64,000 nt of DNA from assembly GCF_000013405.1 (NCBI RefSeq), contig NC_007759.1:62001-126000 (forward strand). The letters are read 5' to 3'. The translations under genes and the position numbers were made by a program. Below, piece after piece: positions 18,085 to 26,075 of this stretch. Each line of letters opens with the position of its first letter. Position 1 is the first letter of the stretch. The DNA is from Syntrophus aciditrophicus SB (GTDB taxonomy: Bacteria; Desulfobacterota; Syntrophia; Syntrophales; Syntrophaceae). The notes under the pieces are model-generated. The model was not told the DNA's origin, searched no databases, and saw only the letters and a program-made list of their open reading frames with translations.

Positions 18085-19851
18085 ATGGACTACCTTGTTT
18101 TAGCCCGCAAATGGAGGCCTCAGGTCTTTGAGGACGTCGTCGGCCAGCAGCATGTCGTCCAGACCCTGAAGAATGCCATCCGTCAGGAGCGCATTGCCCA
18201 CGCCTTTCTGTTCAGTGGGCCGCGCGGTGTCGGCAAGACCTCCATTGCCCGCATTCTGGCCAAGGCCATCAATTGTGAACAGGGGCCTGCCGGGACACCG
18301 TGCAATGTCTGTACAAACTGCCGTGAAATCACGGAAGGCATTTCCATGGATGTCCGGGAAATCGATGGCGCCTCCAATCGGGGTATCGACGAAATTCGGG
18401 AGCTCCGCGAACGGATCCGTTTCCTGCCCGTTTCCTGCCGTTATAAGGTCTATATCATCGATGAAGTGCACATGCTGACTCGGGAAGCCTTCAACGCTCT
18501 GCTGAAGACCCTCGAGGAACCCCCTCCCCATGTCGTTTTCATTTTTGCCACAACAGAGACCCATAAAGTGCCGGCAACCATCCTTTCCCGCTGTCAGTGC
18601 TTTGAGTTCCGCCGCCTTTCCCTGCGTCAGATTGCAGAGCAGCTGCGGAAGATCGCCGAGACGGAAAAGATCCGGATCAGCGATGCCGGCCTTGCCTGGA
18701 TTGCCGAAGCGGGGGACGGCAGCATGCGGGACTCCGAGAGCATCTTTGATCAAGTGATTTCCTATGCCGGAACGGCGATCGAAGACGAGGCCGTTGAGGA
18801 GCTGCTCGGCCGGACCGACCGTCGCTTTCTCTTCCAGCTTTCCGAGGCGGTCCTGCGCCGCGATGCCGGACAATGTCTCCGGATTGTGGAGGAGGGGTAT
18901 TACGCCGGCCTGGACATGACGTATTTTTATACGCTTCTTCTCCACCATTTCCGTAATCTTCTCCTGGTGAAGATCGTCGGGCCGCAGCAGGAGCTCCTGG
19001 ATCTGCCCGGCAACGACCTGTCCGGCATCGAGGCGCAGGTGGCGGAGGTCTCGCGGGAGACTCTGCAGCAGCTTCTGGATATCCTGCTGGCGGAAGAGGA
19101 AAGCGCGCGACGGAGCCACAACCCCCGGCTTCACTTGGAAGCGATCGTCTGCCGCATGGCCGGTCTGCCGCCAGCTCTTCCCATCGAAGAGATTCTCTCC
19201 CGCATGGAGGACCTGGAAACCCGGCTGGCGTCTTCCGCGCCTTGCCTTTCGGAAACGGTTCCCGGGGCCGCCTCCTTTTCGCCTTCCAAACCGGGAAATT
19301 CAACGACAGTGAGAGAGCGTCCGTTGACACTGCCAATCGTCCGGACAGAGGACCGGAGCGTAAGGGAACCGATGGCGGAATTGCAGGGGGCGGTCAGGGA
19401 TCCGGCGCATGCCGGGGGGGATGTCTGGGCGGATTTCAAAGCCCATGTGAAGAAGCATTCGATCCTGCTGGCCTCCAAGATCGAGCAGGGCGAATGTCTC
19501 GGCTGTGAAAACGGCCATCTGCGCATCGGGTTTCGCAAGGGGAGCGTTTTTTTTGAGGACCTCAACGAACCGGAGCAGAAGAGCCGGCTGAGCGAGCTTG
19601 CCGGATCCTTTTTCAAAACCGCCGTGACGGTGGACATCGAGCCCGTGGAGACGGAATCCGACGGTCGGGGCTCCGGGGGGAGATTGTCGGAGGCCATGGC
19701 CCGGAAAAATCAGGCGGAAGAGCTCCGTCGGGAAGCCCTGAATCATCCCCTTCTGCAGAAAGTCTTGAGCGTCTTTGAAGGAGCGGAGGTTCAGGAGATT
19801 AAAGTCCTGCCCCCTCAGAGGCCATCGACCGATGTGAAGTCTGAAGGATAA
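18085..19851 (+). CDS. dnaX: DNA polymerase III subunits gamma/tau
   Basis: The clamp-loader ATPase, 588 residues. Walker A GPRGVGKTS is near residue 45, the four-Cys zinc module spans residues 64-79 (NCEQGPAGTPCNVCTNC), Walker B is IIDEVHML, and sensor 1 is FATTETHKVPATILSRCQ. Domains I-III cover residues 1-365, followed by a variable Pro/Ser-rich linker and a tau-like C-terminal domain. No A/G-rich slippery heptamer for gamma production was obvious. ATG 18085 follows AGGAGCCCTT. ybaB and recR follow in the same direction, the classical dnaX-ybaB-recR operon. Confidence 0.96.
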   Translation: MDYLVLARKWRPQVFEDVVGQQHVVQTLKNAIRQERIAHAFLFSGPRGVGKTSIARILAKAINCEQGPAGTPCNVCTNCREITEGISMDVREIDGASNRGIDEIRELRERIRFLPVSCRYKVYIIDEVHMLTREAFNALLKTLEEPPPHVVFIFATTETHKVPATILSRCQCFEFRRLSLRQIAEQLRKIAETEKIRISDAGLAWIAEAGDGSMRDSESIFDQVISYAGTAIEDEAVEELLGRTDRRFLFQLSEAVLRRDAGQCLRIVEEGYYAGLDMTYFYTLLLHHFRNLLLVKIVGPQQELLDLPGNDLSGIEAQVAEVSRETLQQLLDILLAEEESARRSHNPRLHLEAIVCRMAGLPPALPIEEILSRMEDLETRLASSAPCLSETVPGAASFSPSKPGNSTTVRERPLTLPIVRTEDRSVREPMAELQGAVRDPAHAGGDVWADFKAHVKKHSILLASKIEQGECLGCENGHLRIGFRKGSVFFEDLNEPEQKSRLSELAGSFFKTAVTVDIEPVETESDGRGSGGRLSEAMARKNQAEELRREALNHPLLQKVLSVFEGAEVQEIKVLPPQRPSTDVKSEG

Positions 19852-19935
19852 GCCGGAAGGAGCCGCAATCGGGTTCCGGGCGGCATGAGTGTGCAGTTTT
19901 ATTATCAAGTGATAAGGATAAGGAGGTAAGTTTTT

Positions 19936-20250
19936 TTGGCGCCCAATATTGGAAATATCATGAAGCAGGCCAAGGCCCTTCAGGAGAAGATGGCCCGCCT
20001 TCAGGAAGAGCTGGCGTCCCGGACCGTGGAAGCCACGGCGGGGGGGGGGATGGTCTCGGTTACGGTCAACGGCCGGTTTGAAGTCGTTTCTCTGAGAATT
20101 GAAAAAGATGTGGTCAATCCCGAGGATCTGGAAATGCTGCAGGATCTGATTGTCGCGGCCGTTAACGAAGGCATTCGCAAGGCGCAGGAGATGACGTCCT
20201 CGGAAATGGCCAAGATTACCGGGGGGATGAATATTCCCGGGTTGATGTAG
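19936..20250 (+). CDS. YbaB/EbfC family nucleoid-associated protein
   Basis: A 104-residue DNA-binding protein. The N-terminal helix [20 protein letters not shown] is a coiled coil that dimerises, and the middle [14 protein letters not shown] is the conserved beta sheet. The protein binds DNA as a pincer-like dimer and helps organise the chromosome. The start is TTG at 19936, supported by a strong AGGAGG at 19921-19926 and the lack of any nearer ATG before the conserved helix. It sits between dnaX and recR. Confidence 0.92.
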
Positions 20251-20267
20251 AGGAGGGGGGGTTTTCA

Positions 20268-20879
20268 ATGGCAGGATATCCCCTTCCCATTAAACATCTG
20301 ATTTCGGAACTGGGAAAACTTCCGGGAATCGGGGAAAAAACGGCGACCAGACTGGCGATGCACATTCTGAGAGCCCCGGAAGGCGATGCTCGCGCTCTGG
20401 CCGACAGCATTCTGGAGGTTCGGGATAAAATCCGGTTCTGTCGGGTCTGCTACAATTTTTCCGAGGCCGAGTTGTGCACGGTTTGTCGCGATTCTGCCCG
20501 GGATTCGAGTCAGATCTGCGTCGTCGAGGATCCCGATGCCCTGATGGCGATCGAAGACAGCGGAAGTTATTCGGGGACTTATCATGTCCTGCACGGCGTT
20601 CTGTCTCCGTTGGACGGGATCGGGCCTGAGCAGTTGAAACTGCGGGAACTGGTTGAACGGATCCGGGAAAGTGGGGTCCGGGAGGTTATCCTGGCCACGA
20701 ATCCCAATGTTTCGGGAGATTCGACGGCCCTTTTGATTTCCCGTATGATCGGGCCGCTGGCTGTCACCGTGACCCGGATCGCCCAGGGAGTTCCCATGGG
20801 CAGCGATCTCCGGTATATGGATCGGATGACCCTGTCCAAATCGCTGGAATTCCGCCGGGGCATGGAGAAAGAGCCGTGA
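20268..20879 (+). CDS. recR: Recombination mediator protein RecR
   Basis: A 203-residue protein of the RecFOR gap-repair pathway. A helix-hairpin-helix ([16 protein letters not shown]) is near the N-terminus, a zinc finger with CRVC and CTVC follows at residues 57-74, and the Toprim domain ([15 protein letters not shown], then [12 protein letters not shown]) fills the rest. It loads RecA on single-stranded DNA with RecO. ATG 20268 has GAGGAGGGGGG upstream. It ends the dnaX-ybaB-recR operon; the fumarase genes start 25 bases later and may be co-transcribed. Confidence 0.96.
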
Positions 20880-20904
20880 GGCCTTCAGGAAAGTCGATAT
20901 CGGA

Positions 20905-21759
20905 ATGATGAGCCGAATCAGAGAAATTTTCGTGGAGACTGTCACGGATACCGTGCGGGAGCTTTTCATCGCTGCAAACCGCGAACTGAGCCGCGACGTG
21001 CTGGAAGCTCTGGCAAGGGCGGCGGAAGAGGAAGTGTCGCCCCTGGGACGTTACGCCCTGGAAAAAATCCTCGAAAATACGGAAGTGGCCAGAGATGATA
21101 ATATGCCTCTCTGCCAGGATACGGGCCTGGCGGTAGTTTTCGTGGAAATGGGCCAGGATGTGCACATCGTGGGCGGCGATTTCAATGAAGCCGTTCAGGA
21201 GGGCGTCCGACAGGCCTACCGGGATGGGTATCTCCGCAAATCCCTTTGTGACCCCCTGTCGCGGCGGAATACGGGCGACAATACTCCGGCGGTGATTTTT
21301 ACCGAACTGGTTCCGGGCGACCAGCTCAAGCTGAGTGCGATGCCCAAGGGCGGCGGCAGTGAAAACATGAGCGGCAGTGTCATGCTGACCCCGGCTGTGG
21401 GTGAGGCCGGGATTCGGGCTCATGTTGTGGACTGTGTCCGCAGAGCCGGTTCCAATCCCTGTCCGCCGGTCGTTGTAGGGGTGGGCATCGGCGGCTCTCT
21501 GGAGATGTCCGCCGTTCTGGCGAAAAAGGCCCTGCTCCGGCCGCTGGGAACGGCCAATGTCCGGGACGAACGTCTGGCTGCCATGGAGCGGGAACTACTG
21601 ACGGAAATCAACCGGCTGGGAATCGGGCCGCAGGGGTATGGGGGGCGTGTGACCGCCCTGGCCGTCCATGTGGAAATGATGCCCTGCCATATCGCCAGTC
21701 TGCCCGTTACTGTCAACATCCAGTGTCACGTGGCTCGGCACCGGGAGGCGGTGATTTAA
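20905..21759 (+). CDS. Fumarate hydratase class I (TtdA-type), alpha subunit
   Basis: A 284-residue subunit of the oxygen-sensitive [4Fe-4S] fumarase, which interconverts fumarate and malate. The cluster cysteines are visible in MPLCQDTGLAVV, VDCVRRAGSNPCPP and the late MMPCHIASLPV. PKGGGSENMS is the family signature. Two ATG codons in a row (20905, 20908) are possible starts. The beta subunit gene overlaps the stop (TAATG), as in two-subunit archaeal and deltaproteobacterial class I enzymes. L(+)-tartrate dehydratase is a close alternative that sequence alone does not exclude. Confidence 0.9.
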   Translation: MMSRIREIFVETVTDTVRELFIAANRELSRDVLEALARAAEEEVSPLGRYALEKILENTEVARDDNMPLCQDTGLAVVFVEMGQDVHIVGGDFNEAVQEGVRQAYRDGYLRKSLCDPLSRRNTGDNTPAVIFTELVPGDQLKLSAMPKGGGSENMSGSVMLTPAVGEAGIRAHVVDCVRRAGSNPCPPVVVGVGIGGSLEMSAVLAKKALLRPLGTANVRDERLAAMERELLTEINRLGIGPQGYGGRVTALAVHVEMMPCHIASLPVTVNIQCHVARHREAVI

Positions 21760-22319
21760 TGATGAGCGAACCGATCCGTCTGGAAACACCCTTAAATGAG
21801 GATCTGTGCAGGCGTCTGTCTGTGGGCGACCGGGTTCTTCTCAACGGAGTCGTCTATACCGGTCGGGATGCGGCCCATCGCCGCCTTTGCGAGGCCGCCG
21901 GACGCGGCGAGCCTTTGCCGTTTCCGATTGAGGGAGCGGTGATCTTCTATGCCGGGCCGGCCCCGGCAAGGCCGGGTTCCATAACCGGATCCATCGGTCC
22001 GACTACGAGTTGCCGGATGGATTCCTTTGCGCCGCAGTTGATGGCTCTGGGATTGAAAGGGATGATCGGCAAGGGGAAGCGTTCAGCGGAGGTCGTTGCC
22101 GCCATGAAGCGGTACAAGGCGGTTTATTTTGGTGCCATCGGGGGAATTGCGGCACTGACGGCCCGCTGCATCCGGGAATCCTCTGTCATTGCCTATGAGG
22201 ATCTCGGTCCAGAGGCCATCTTCCGATTGGTCGTCTTCGAATTGCCCCTGGTGGTGATCAACGACACCCGGGGGAGGGATCTTTACGACGAAGCCTTGAA
22301 GGCCTATGCCCTGACTTGA
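21759..22319 (+). CDS. Fumarate hydratase class I (TtdB-type), beta subunit
   Basis: A 186-residue partner of the preceding gene. LSVGDRVLLNGVVYTGRDAAHRR carries the beta-subunit fold, and GPTTSCRMD plus GMIGKGKRS are substrate-binding and structural motifs of the family. GGGAGG at 21743-21748 points to ATG 21759, which overlaps the alpha stop codon; the next codon is also ATG. Together the two subunits form one catalytic unit. The product ends 236 bases before the pyruvate oxidoreductase operon. Confidence 0.9.
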   Translation: MMSEPIRLETPLNEDLCRRLSVGDRVLLNGVVYTGRDAAHRRLCEAAGRGEPLPFPIEGAVIFYAGPAPARPGSITGSIGPTTSCRMDSFAPQLMALGLKGMIGKGKRSAEVVAAMKRYKAVYFGAIGGIAALTARCIRESSVIAYEDLGPEAIFRLVVFELPLVVINDTRGRDLYDEALKAYALT

Positions 22320-22384
22320 ATGGAGCAGGCGCGTGTATTGATGTTGAAAACGGTTGCATCGGGTAAAAATGACAATCAATGAGT

Positions 22385-22419
22385 TACAGTCTACATCATT
22401 ATTATAATAAATGACTGTA
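22385..22419. promoter_or_regulatory. Spaced inverted repeat upstream of the por operon
   Basis: TACAGT at 22385-22390 and ACTGTA at 22414-22419 are exact reverse complements, enclosing an AT-rich core with a CATT/AATG pair. It lies about 40 bases upstream of the promoter-like hexamers. It may be a regulator-binding site; the regulator is unknown. Confidence 0.3.
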
Positions 22420-22457
22420 TTTCAATCCATTACGGCATTTTTCCTTCTAAATAAAGA

Positions 22458-22483
22458 TTGACAAGGCCTTTTTTTTATATAAT
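22458..22483 (+). promoter_or_regulatory. Sigma-70-like promoter of the por-nuo operon
   Basis: A perfect TTGACA (22458-22463) and a perfect TATAAT (22478-22483) lie 72 bases before the first start codon. The spacer is only 14 bases, shorter than the usual 16-18, so a -10 shifted by two or three bases is also possible. The region is AT-rich against GC-rich surroundings. Confidence 0.5.
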
Positions 22484-22554
22484 AGCAGGAAACTCTCTTC
22501 AATAGAAAAGAGCAAGTTCTATCTGTTTGCGAACACAACCTGGGGGAAGAGTCA

Positions 22555-23100
22555 ATGATAGAAGTGAGGTGGCATGGAAGAGGCGGACAGGGTGCTGTGA
22601 CATCCGTTGAGCTGCTTGCGCTGGCAGCGATCGGCGAAGGCCGGTACGCGCAGGGATTTCCGAGTTTCGGTCCTGAAAGGCGGGGAGCGCCGGTTGAGGC
22701 TTTCAACCGGATTAATGACACCCGGATCAAGAAGCGGCAGCGTATTTATCGTCCCGATGTGGTGGTCGTCCTGGATCCCGGTTTGATTTCCCTGGTCAAC
22801 GTGTCCGAGGGGCTGAAGCCGGAAGGGCTCCTGATTATCAATACGAGCAAATCCTTGAAGGAGATTGAAAAACACATTCAGTTCAAGGGTCGGATTGCTC
22901 TGGTCGATGCGACAGCCATTGCCTGGAAGGAACTGAAGGTTCCCATTACCAACACGACCATGCTGGGCGCTTTAGTCAAAATGACAGATGTTGTCAAGCT
23001 GGAATCCCTGAATGAGCCGATTGAACACCGGTTCGGCCGGATTGCCAACAGGAATCTGGCGGCCATGAAGCTGGCCTATGATGAGGTACATCTCGCTTAA
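22555..23100 (+). CDS. porG: Pyruvate:ferredoxin oxidoreductase, gamma subunit
   Basis: A 181-residue subunit (domain III type) of the four-subunit 2-oxoacid:ferredoxin oxidoreductases. The N-terminal EVRWHGRGGQGAVTS motif and the GRYAQGFPSFGPERRGAPV motif are diagnostic; they help bind coenzyme A and the intermediate. It opens the operon order gamma-delta-alpha-beta, typical of archaeal and deltaproteobacterial enzymes. ATG 22555 follows GGGGGAAGAG. The delta start lies 29 bases after this gene. Confidence 0.93.
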   Translation: MIEVRWHGRGGQGAVTSVELLALAAIGEGRYAQGFPSFGPERRGAPVEAFNRINDTRIKKRQRIYRPDVVVVLDPGLISLVNVSEGLKPEGLLIINTSKSLKEIEKHIQFKGRIALVDATAIAWKELKVPITNTTMLGALVKMTDVVKLESLNEPIEHRFGRIANRNLAAMKLAYDEVHLA

Positions 23101-23128
23101 ATCTCAGATAAAGGTTGAGGTATATAGA

Positions 23129-23419
23129 ATGGCGGAAAAAAAATGGCCAGAAGACTGGCAGGAAGTCAATCCCGGATGTATCGTCTTTCGACCTGGAAGC
23201 TCCAGAGACTACCATACAGGCACTTGGAGGGCGGAACGCCCGGTCTGGGATAATTCCAGATGCATCAAATGCGGCCTCTGCTATATATTCTGCCCCGAAG
23301 GCTGCATTTCGGAAGACGCGGATGGATATTTTGCGGCGGATCTTAATTACTGCAAGGGGTGCGGTATCTGCGCACATGAGTGCTGGCCCCTCGCGATCAA
23401 GATGGTGGAGGAGGAATAG
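23129..23419 (+). CDS. porD: Pyruvate:ferredoxin oxidoreductase, delta subunit (2[4Fe-4S] ferredoxin)
   Basis: A 96-residue ferredoxin-like subunit with two clusters: CIKCGLCYIFCP and CKGCGICAHECWP. It carries electrons from the thiamine diphosphate site to the external acceptor. The open frame starts at 23078, overlapping porG, but AAAGGTTGAGG fits ATG 23129. porA begins 4 bases after the stop. Confidence 0.93.
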   Translation: MAEKKWPEDWQEVNPGCIVFRPGSSRDYHTGTWRAERPVWDNSRCIKCGLCYIFCPEGCISEDADGYFAADLNYCKGCGICAHECWPLAIKMVEEE

Positions 23420-23422
23420 GCC

Positions 23423-24598
23423 ATGTCGAAACGAATTGGTATGGAAATCGCCTTGGCGGCTGCCGAAGCGGCTGCCCTGTGCAGGCCGGAAGTGATCGCC
23501 GCCTATCCCATTACTCCGAACACACATGTACCGGAACACCTGTCTGAGATCGTTGCGGAAGGCCGCCTTGACGCGGAATTCATCACCGTGGAATCGGAAC
23601 ATTCTGCCATGAGCGCCTGTGCCGGGGCTTCCGGCGCCGGGGCGCGTTCCTTTACGGCAACCAGCTCTCAGGGGCTTCTTTATATGGCTGAAATTCTGGC
23701 GATCGTCTCCGCCATGCGGCTGCCGGTCGTTATGATTATCGGGAACCGGGCGCTCTCCGGTCCCCTGAACATCTGGAACGATCACAGCGACATCATGAGC
23801 CAGAGAGACATCGGCTGGATTTCCATGTTTGCCGCCAACGGACAGGAAACCGTGGATATGACGATCCAGGCCTTCAAAATCGCTGAACATCAGGACGTCA
23901 TGCTGCCGGTGAACGTCAATCTCGACGGCTTCCAGTTGACCCATGTGGTGGAGCCGATGTTCATGCCCGACCAGGAAGAGGTGGATCGTTTCCTGCCCCC
24001 TTTCAAACCTCTTGCCGCGCTTGATCCCGATCATCCCGTGACGCTCGGGGCGCTGGGGCTGCCGGACATCTATGCCGAAGCCTGCAAAAGCCGGGAGGTT
24101 ACTCTGCTGAACTCCAAAAAGGTCATTCTCGAAATCTGGAAGGAGTGGGAACAGCAGTTTGGGCGGAAGTACGAACCCATCGAGTCCTACAAAACGGAGG
24201 GGGCGGAGGTTCTTCTCATGACCATGGGATCCATGGGGGAAACAGCGGAGATGGCGATCGATGAGCTGCGTCAGGAAGGAGTAAAAGCTGGCCTACTTAA
24301 ACTGAAACTCTGGCGGCCCTTTCCCTTCGAGGAATTGCAGAAGGCGGTCAAGGGAGCGAAGGTGCTGGCTGTTACGGATCGCTGCCTGTCCTATGGCGGG
24401 GCTGGCGGTCCGCTCGCTCTGGAAGTGCGTTCGGCCCTTTATGCACAGAAGAAGCGCCCCGCGATCGTGAATTACATCATCGGTCTCGGGGGGCGGGATG
24501 TCATGGTGGATCACTTCAAGGATATGATCTCCAGAGCGGCGAAAGCGGATACGGAAAAACCCAAAGAAGCCTATGAATTTTATGGAGTGAGAGGATAA
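23423..24598 (+). CDS. porA: Pyruvate:ferredoxin oxidoreductase, alpha subunit
   Basis: A 391-residue subunit with the pyrimidine-binding domain: AAYPITPNTHVPEHLS near residue 27, EHSAMSACAGASGAGAR near 68, and TATSSQGLLYMAEIL near 80. The segments NRALSGPLNIWNDHSD and LPVNVNLDGFQLTH are close to the pyruvate enzymes rather than to the 2-oxoglutarate or branched-chain types, so pyruvate is the likely substrate. Decarboxylation yields acetyl-CoA, CO2 and reduced ferredoxin. The gene overlaps porB by one base (TAATG). Confidence 0.9.
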   Translation: MSKRIGMEIALAAAEAAALCRPEVIAAYPITPNTHVPEHLSEIVAEGRLDAEFITVESEHSAMSACAGASGAGARSFTATSSQGLLYMAEILAIVSAMRLPVVMIIGNRALSGPLNIWNDHSDIMSQRDIGWISMFAANGQETVDMTIQAFKIAEHQDVMLPVNVNLDGFQLTHVVEPMFMPDQEEVDRFLPPFKPLAALDPDHPVTLGALGLPDIYAEACKSREVTLLNSKKVILEIWKEWEQQFGRKYEPIESYKTEGAEVLLMTMGSMGETAEMAIDELRQEGVKAGLLKLKLWRPFPFEELQKAVKGAKVLAVTDRCLSYGGAGGPLALEVRSALYAQKKRPAIVNYIIGLGGRDVMVDHFKDMISRAAKADTEKPKEAYEFYGVRG

Positions 24599-25569
24599 TG
24601 AATACGTTCCAATCCGGTATTGTGGAAAATTTTGACCTTTACGCGCCGAAACTGGTGGACAAGGAAGAATACTTTGCCGCCGGGCATCGCGCCTGCCAGG
24701 GATGCGGAGAGGCTCTGGCCATTCGCCTGATGTGCAAGGCGCTGGGTAAGGATACGGTGATTGTCAACGCCACGGGATGTATGGAAGTCGTCTCAACCAT
24801 GTATCCTACGACGGCATGGAAACTTCCCTGGATGCATGTGGCTTTTCCCAATGCCGCTGCCGTGGCTTCCGGCGTGGAAGCCGGCCTGAAGGTTCTGCGG
24901 CGCAAGGGAAAAATATCCGACCGTTATGTCAAGACCGTGGGTATCGGCGGGGATGGCGGCACGGTCGATATCGGACTTCAGGCTCTGTCAGGCGCCATGG
25001 AGAGAGGACATGACATGCTCTATGTCTGCTTCGACAATGAAGCATACATGAACACGGGTATTCAGCGTTCCGGCGCCACCCCCTTCGGTGCTTCAACAAC
25101 AACTGCCCCTCCCGGCAAGGTCAGCAGCGGCAATCCGACATGGAAGAAAAACATGCCCGAGATCATGGTGGCTCATAATCTGCCTTATGTGGCTACGGCA
25201 TGTCACAGTTATCCCATTGATTTCATGAACAAGGTGAAAAAGGCACGGTCGATCAAAGGGCCTTCCTATATCCATTGTCTTTCCGTATGTCCCACCGGAT
25301 GGCGCTGTCGTACCCGCGAATGTATTGCAATGGGGCGGCTGGCGGTTCAGACCGGGGCATTTCCGCTTTATGAGGTGGAACATGGGAAATACAAGCTCAG
25401 TTCGGTTATGCCGGAAACGTTGAGGCCCCTGGAAGACTATATCAGACTTCAGGGCCGCTTCCGGCATCTGACTCCTGATGAGATCGGAATGTTTCAGAAG
25501 AGGGTGAAGCTGGAGTACAATAAACTCATGAACAAGATGAAGCATTCTCGCTCGTGGCGGGAAATGTAA
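24598..25569 (+). CDS. porB: Pyruvate:ferredoxin oxidoreductase, beta subunit
   Basis: A 323-residue thiamine-diphosphate-binding subunit. HRACQGCGEALAIRL and ATGCMEVVS hold cysteines of the beta-subunit cluster, and GIGGDGGTVDIGLQALSGAMERG followed by NEAYMNTGIQRS is the ThDP/Mg2+ site (GDG ... N). A fourth cysteine region follows at CPTGWRC. It is directly followed by three NADH-dehydrogenase-like genes 23 bases later, an arrangement not part of a plain POR operon. Confidence 0.93.
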   Translation: MNTFQSGIVENFDLYAPKLVDKEEYFAAGHRACQGCGEALAIRLMCKALGKDTVIVNATGCMEVVSTMYPTTAWKLPWMHVAFPNAAAVASGVEAGLKVLRRKGKISDRYVKTVGIGGDGGTVDIGLQALSGAMERGHDMLYVCFDNEAYMNTGIQRSGATPFGASTTTAPPGKVSSGNPTWKKNMPEIMVAHNLPYVATACHSYPIDFMNKVKKARSIKGPSYIHCLSVCPTGWRCRTRECIAMGRLAVQTGAFPLYEVEHGKYKLSSVMPETLRPLEDYIRLQGRFRHLTPDEIGMFQKRVKLEYNKLMNKMKHSRSWREM

Positions 25570-25592
25570 CCGAAAAAATCAAGGGGAAAATA

Positions 25593-26075
25593 ATGAACAA
25601 AGAGGTAGACAGGGGGAAAATCAGGGAGATTATCAGCAAGTACGATGGAGAAAAAAGTGCTGCCGTCGCCGTATTGCAGGATCTCCAGGAGGAATTCCGA
25701 TACCTGCCGAAGGAGGCCTTAACCATCGTGAGTGATGAGCTTCAGGTGCCCTTGAGCAGGATCTATGAGATTGCGACCTTCTACAATGTCTTCAGCCTGA
25801 AGCCGCGGGGTAAATATCTTATTGAAGTGTGCGCCGGTACGGCTTGCCATGTTCAGGGAGGCTTCAACCTCATGAACCGGCTGGAGAGGAATCTCAATAT
25901 CTCCTGCGGAGAGACGACGGAGGATGCCATGTTCACCCTTGAGGAGGTGCGGTGTCTCGGCTGCTGCAGTCTTGCCCCGGTGGTACGGATTGACGGGAAC
26001 ATTCATCCTTACCTCACCCAGGATGAGATTCCCGGGATTCTGAAAAACTATCGCAAAGCAGGGGTGAAAAAGTGA
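25593..26075 (+). CDS. NuoE/HydC-like [2Fe-2S] subunit
   Basis: A 160-residue thioredoxin-like ferredoxin of the NuoE/HndA/HydC family. The helical N-terminal domain ends with IYEIATFYNVFSLKPRG, and the cluster ligands are CAGTAC and CLGCC, the usual C-x4-C and C-x3-C pairs with an extra Cys. It works with the NuoF-like flavoprotein encoded next, whose GTG overlaps this stop. ATG 25593 with AAGGGGAAA is preferred over the frame opening at 25554. Confidence 0.9.
   Translation: MNKEVDRGKIREIISKYDGEKSAAVAVLQDLQEEFRYLPKEALTIVSDELQVPLSRIYEIATFYNVFSLKPRGKYLIEVCAGTACHVQGGFNLMNRLERNLNISCGETTEDAMFTLEEVRCLGCCSLAPVVRIDGNIHPYLTQDEIPGILKNYRKAGVKK

Noticed and set aside
18085-19851. Programmed frameshift site for the gamma form in dnaX
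   Set aside because: No A-rich slippery heptamer with a following hairpin was found; the tau-length product is the only supported one.
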